Positions 8,473-10,628 of a DNA stretch of 10,628 nucleotides are shown here, piece after piece (the stretch's first letter is position 1; each line of letters begins with the position of its first letter). Position numbers and translations under genes: made by a program. Source of the DNA: Euperipatoides rowelli (lineage: Eukaryota; Onychophora; Udeonychophora; Euonychophora; Peripatopsidae); NCBI GenBank assembly GCA_003024985.2, contig PXIH01S0056693.1, one strand, 5' to 3'. The notes under the pieces are model-generated. The model saw nothing but the letters and a program-made list of their open reading frames with translations. It made no database searches and was not told the DNA's origin.

Positions 8473-8489
8473 TCCTGTCGCACGCGCCA
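8473..8489 (-). promoter_or_regulatory. Candidate tRNA primer-binding site (Ser-like)
   Basis: On the minus strand the sequence begins TGGCGCGTGCGACAGGA. The + strand therefore reads like a tRNA 3' end (TCCTGTCGCACGCGCCA), including the CCA tail. The GGTTAACTATCC just before it resembles a T-loop. It agrees at about 13 of 17 positions with an animal tRNA-Ser 3' end as I recall it; 17.6/297-type elements also use tRNA-Ser. Its place, upstream of gag at leader distance, fits. Decay prevents a firm tRNA call. Confidence 0.6.
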
Positions 8490-9370
8490 AATTTATACTC
8501 CTATGTCCGATACTTAAACTAGGCTTCATCAGGCTACATATAGTCTCTCTCATGGAGTTTCCCTCCCCCCTTGCTTTCACTCCATCCTATCTCGAGAATG
8601 ACTATACTTTCCTAAAATAGGCTAAGTTGGTGCCTTAGTTAAATTCTTTCTCAGGTTAGCATGATAGAATTTACTAAGGCAGGACCTGCTTCGACTTACG
8701 CCACTCACAAGACCATATACGTATATTATTTCTAATAATCATATATTATATATAAATAGGCGAGTCATCTAGCTTGGCAGTCCTATTTATGGCTTAAATA
8801 TGCAATCATGCTTCCGCAGTTCACTTGATACTAGCCATAAATACAACTCTAACTTGGAAATGTCTTTACTATCTCCATAGTACCTGAAAATGGGGGATCA
8901 TCGCACAACAGTGGCAAGTTAAAGGCATGCACAAGCCCATAACAGATACTTTCACAGATCAAAAAGACATGTTGCGAGGATAATCACCAAATAAACATTA
9001 GATTTCCTCTACTAACCACTGATTACACTTGCATATAAATACATAAATTAGAATAACTAATTTAGATATATCTATATGCAAGTCAATGCAAAGAAAGGCT
9101 AACCCAAAAGAAACACAATATTTATCGAACAAGGGTCCATTTTGTGCAATTTTATAAGAAGCTCTTAAGAGAACTAGAAACCAACACAAAACGATGAGAA
9201 ATTAAGGGAGAGCTAGCTAAACCCTAACTTAAATAAATTGTAGCCTGGACCGGCCTCATAGGAGCTAAAGAGGAGAAAGGAGGGAACCACCCTTTATTAT
9301 CCCAACCCCGATAGATAGGACAGGTACCACCCCTATCTCACGTACGTAAGGGAAGGCCATCTGTAAAAAA
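8490..9370 (-). mobile_element. Possible 5' LTR region (unproven, right edge unknown)
   Basis: This block adjoins the primer site on the side where the 5' LTR must lie. It has no gene. Compatible signs are a TATA-rich tract (about 8715-8757), an inverted repeat (TATTTATGGCT 8784-8794 with AGCCATAAATA 8833-8843), a minus-strand AATAAA (9298-9293) and a GC-rich patch at 9241-9360. No matching copy was found by eye left of pol, and clean LTR termini or target duplications are not visible. The right edge given is only where the base composition changes. It may instead be host DNA or another insertion. Confidence 0.3.
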
Positions 9371-10140
9371 CAAATAAAAGATTAATAAAAATTAATTATA
9401 TGTCATTTCAATATCTAGCCTACACACACACAAACAAGCATTTACTTTAGCAAATCTTGTTATTTATTGGCTTAAAAAATTAGAATTCACAACAACTTCC
9501 TTTCCCATTAAATGAAATTTACACTTTACACTTTAACCCTTTTTATGAAGTATATAAAATTGTTAAACTTTTAAAATTACAAAATTTACTAAAACTGGCC
9601 AGAAAACACGCTAAGTGATAGAAAAACAGAAGGGTAGATTGGGAGGGAGTAACCCAAGGGGAGTTGGGCAAAACTGGGGATAAAATTCAGAGTTCTTAAT
9701 AATTAAAGTCTATTTTAGGTTATTTGGGGCTGGAGGGTAGAGTAGACAATGGAAATATCTGACTGGAAATGTCTATACTGGAAGTCTGGATACAAATCTG
9801 GAATGCTGAGTAACTACGATGTTGGAAAAACTTCTTAAAGCTACTGAATGATTAAAATAATAATTCTATTATGTAATTTAATTTTGGGTTAAAAACTAGA
9901 GTTGAAGTTGAATGAGAGGAAATGAATACTGGGTTCACTGCTTGGATGCATCGGTGGATGCCCCACTAACGCTTTGGTTCTTCCAACTCTTCTTGATCTT
10001 CTTGAAATTGGTAAAATTTCGAGGGGTTAGTTTAGAACCGAAGATCTTGATGTTTTCCGCCTCAAATCACGCTCTGCAACACTTTTTTATATGGGTTAGT
10101 TGCTACAGGTGATTTTAGAATGTTGACTAAAATTTGATAG
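9371..10140. other. Non-coding stretch, no gene seen
   Basis: AT-rich sequence with a short CTGGA-rich patch (about 9729-9802, five occurrences) and slightly GC-richer DNA at 9912-10080. The + strand is open at 9912-10112, but the peptide is hydrophobic and featureless. The minus strand gives a 21-codon Glu-rich frame at 10031-9966, too short to support. If the exon at 10141 is real, this is intron or intergenic DNA before it. Confidence 0.45.
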
Positions 10141-10208
10141 GTCTCCGAGTCGGCAACCCTTGTTATTATGTAGATGAAGCTGATGTTATTGCTGAAGAGC
10201 ACCTCCAA
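10141..10208 (+). CDS. Putative exon upstream of repeat copy 2
   Basis: An acceptor ending TTTGATAG (10140) is followed by 68 bases in one open frame, reading LRVGNPCYYVDEADVIAEEH and two more codons, then a CAA|GTGAGA donor at 10209. It ends in phase 0. The next candidate exon, after TTTACAG at 10384, continues in phase 0 with AEKAEVPP and a stop, so the intron would be 176 bp. The residue mix is protein-like. The DEAD tetrapeptide is not enough to call a helicase or an ABC transporter, and no family is recognised. No transcript evidence is available, and the short length keeps confidence low. Confidence 0.35.
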
Positions 10209-10384
10209 GTGAGAAGAGCATTAACTAGGATTTCTTTACTTTCCTCTTTCAAATTGCAAAACTGGTTGTCATGGTTATGTAGCTTTAACTTAGTGTTTTA
10301 TGTAGTATTTAAGTAGCTTTTACAGTATAAGTTGTGATGAATTAATATAAATATTAATTCTGGATCTTTTCTGTTTCTTTACAG

Positions 10385-10411
10385 GCTGAAAAGGCCGAAG
10401 TTCCACCATGA
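10385..10411 (+). CDS. Putative terminal exon coding end (AEKAEVPP, stop)
   Basis: After the strong acceptor TTTCTTTACAG (10384) phase 0 gives eight codons, AEKAEVPP, and two TGA stops in a row (the first at 10409-10411). It would complete the exon at 10141-10208. About 110 bases on there is an AATAAA. The matching frame in copy 1 is shifted by one base, so the two copies cannot encode the same C-terminus. Splicing is inferred only from the signals. Confidence 0.33.
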   Translation, partial: AEKAEVPP

Positions 10412-10523
10412 TGAATGGGAAAAGGCCTAAGGGGAAGGGGGGAGAGATTAGGTCCCACCTGAGAAGAAAGATGGTAGTAAAGAAAGAAGATACAAGAAAA
10501 TTGCCAAAACGTTCAAAAAGTAC

Positions 10524-10529
10524 AATAAA
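10524..10529 (+). terminator. Poly(A) signal AATAAA in repeat copy 2
   Basis: A canonical AATAAA sits downstream of the putative stop at 10411 and is conserved in copy 1 (2012-2017). Conservation in both copies supports the block being a gene 3' end, although AATAAA is frequent by chance in DNA this AT-rich. Confidence 0.45.
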
Positions 10530-10628
10530 CTAGAATATATTCTCAAGCGAAGATAGAACTCAAGGAAAAAAATCCAAAGGATTTGTTCTGTAATTTACTG
10601 AATTAATTGAGTAAATGATATTATATAT

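Larger units (their letters stand above)
3279..8489 (-). mobile_element. Degenerate Ty3/gypsy retrotransposon, internal region
   Basis: Reading leftwards, the order is primer-binding-like site, leader, gag with a CCHC knuckle, aspartic protease, reverse transcriptase, RNase H and integrase with a GPY/F tail. RT before integrase is the Ty3/gypsy (Metaviridae) order. No envelope gene is seen after integrase: the pol frame stops at 3279 and the next kilobase is non-coding. Reading frames change well over ten times, and there are in-frame stops, such as TGA at 5942-5940 in RT and at 4590-4588 in integrase. The copy is therefore old and cannot make its proteins. It lies opposite to the strand of the host exons, as often found for intronic retroelements. 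The LTRs are not established. Confidence 0.93.
10222..10620 (+). repeat. Direct repeat copy 2: intron plus terminal-exon module
   Basis: This is the second copy of the block at 1712-2106, same orientation, 8.51 kb away. It starts at TAACTAGGATTT, 13 bases inside the putative intron that begins at 10209. Similarity runs past the near-palindrome at 10593-10616 and fades about eight bases before the window end. The intron-like part is about 97% identical to copy 1, the exon-like part about 90%. Because the breakpoint falls inside an intron here, this copy may be nearer the original arrangement. Confidence 0.8.

Noticed and set aside
8998-9189. 63-codon minus-strand hydrophobic frame
   Set aside because: Lies in the possible LTR region, no recognised motif, and length within chance expectation.
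9966-10031. 21-codon Glu-rich minus-strand frame
   Set aside because: Protein-like in look but far too short, with no splice signal I would trust.
10165-10208. VDEADV as an ABCA-type transporter or DEAD-box helicase motif
   Set aside because: Only a few residues match; the following EEHLQ does not continue either family and no Walker or helicase motifs are nearby.
1712-10620. The 400-bp direct repeats as LTRs of the gypsy element
   Set aside because: They are not adjacent to the primer site (about 1.7 kb away) or to the pol end, carry splice-like and poly(A) signals on the strand opposite to the element, and lack LTR-type ends.

Overview
The window is AT-rich metazoan-type nuclear DNA, with spliced-exon signals, AATAAA poly(A) signals, long gene-poor stretches and transposon debris. 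Nothing bacterial or phage-like is visible. The species cannot be named; an invertebrate with an AT-rich genome is a reasonable guess.

Left part (1-2110, + strand). A 234-bp candidate hAT-type MITE (42-275) lies about 90 bp upstream of one exon (365-574) that encodes a complete sushi/CCP domain with all four cysteines and the usual symmetric 1-1 intron phase. About 1 kb of non-coding sequence follows. Next come a doubtful exon-like segment (1543-1710) and the first copy (1712-2106) of a roughly 400-bp repeat that looks like a last intron plus a terminal exon with poly(A) signals.

Middle (2107-9370). A 5.2-kb fossil Ty3/gypsy-class LTR retrotransposon lies on the minus strand. Read leftwards it has a tRNA primer-binding-like site (8473-8489), a leader, gag with a CCHC knuckle, protease (LLDTGA), reverse transcriptase (YLDD), RNase H, and integrase with a HHCC finger, DDE core and GPY/F tail, ending at 3279. 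It carries well over ten frameshifts and stops, and one integrase catalytic Asp has become Asn, so it is dead. Right of the primer site is a non-coding block (8490-about 9370) that sits where the 5' LTR should be. No matching copy was found by eye on the left, so the LTRs are unproven or the 3' LTR is lost. The left flank (2107-3278) holds two adjacent hairpins and a small GC-richer island.

Right part (9371-10628, + strand). Mostly featureless DNA leads to an exon-like segment (10141-10208), then the second copy of the 400-bp repeat (10222-about 10620), whose terminal exon would give a short C-terminus and an AATAAA signal.

Overall the window reads as host gene fragments on the + strand (a sushi protein and a duplicated gene 3' end) with an old, opposite-strand gypsy copy between the two repeat copies. 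No intact novel system was found. The points most worth a second look are the duplicated intron/terminal-exon module, the MITE, and the unexplained flanks of the retroelement.
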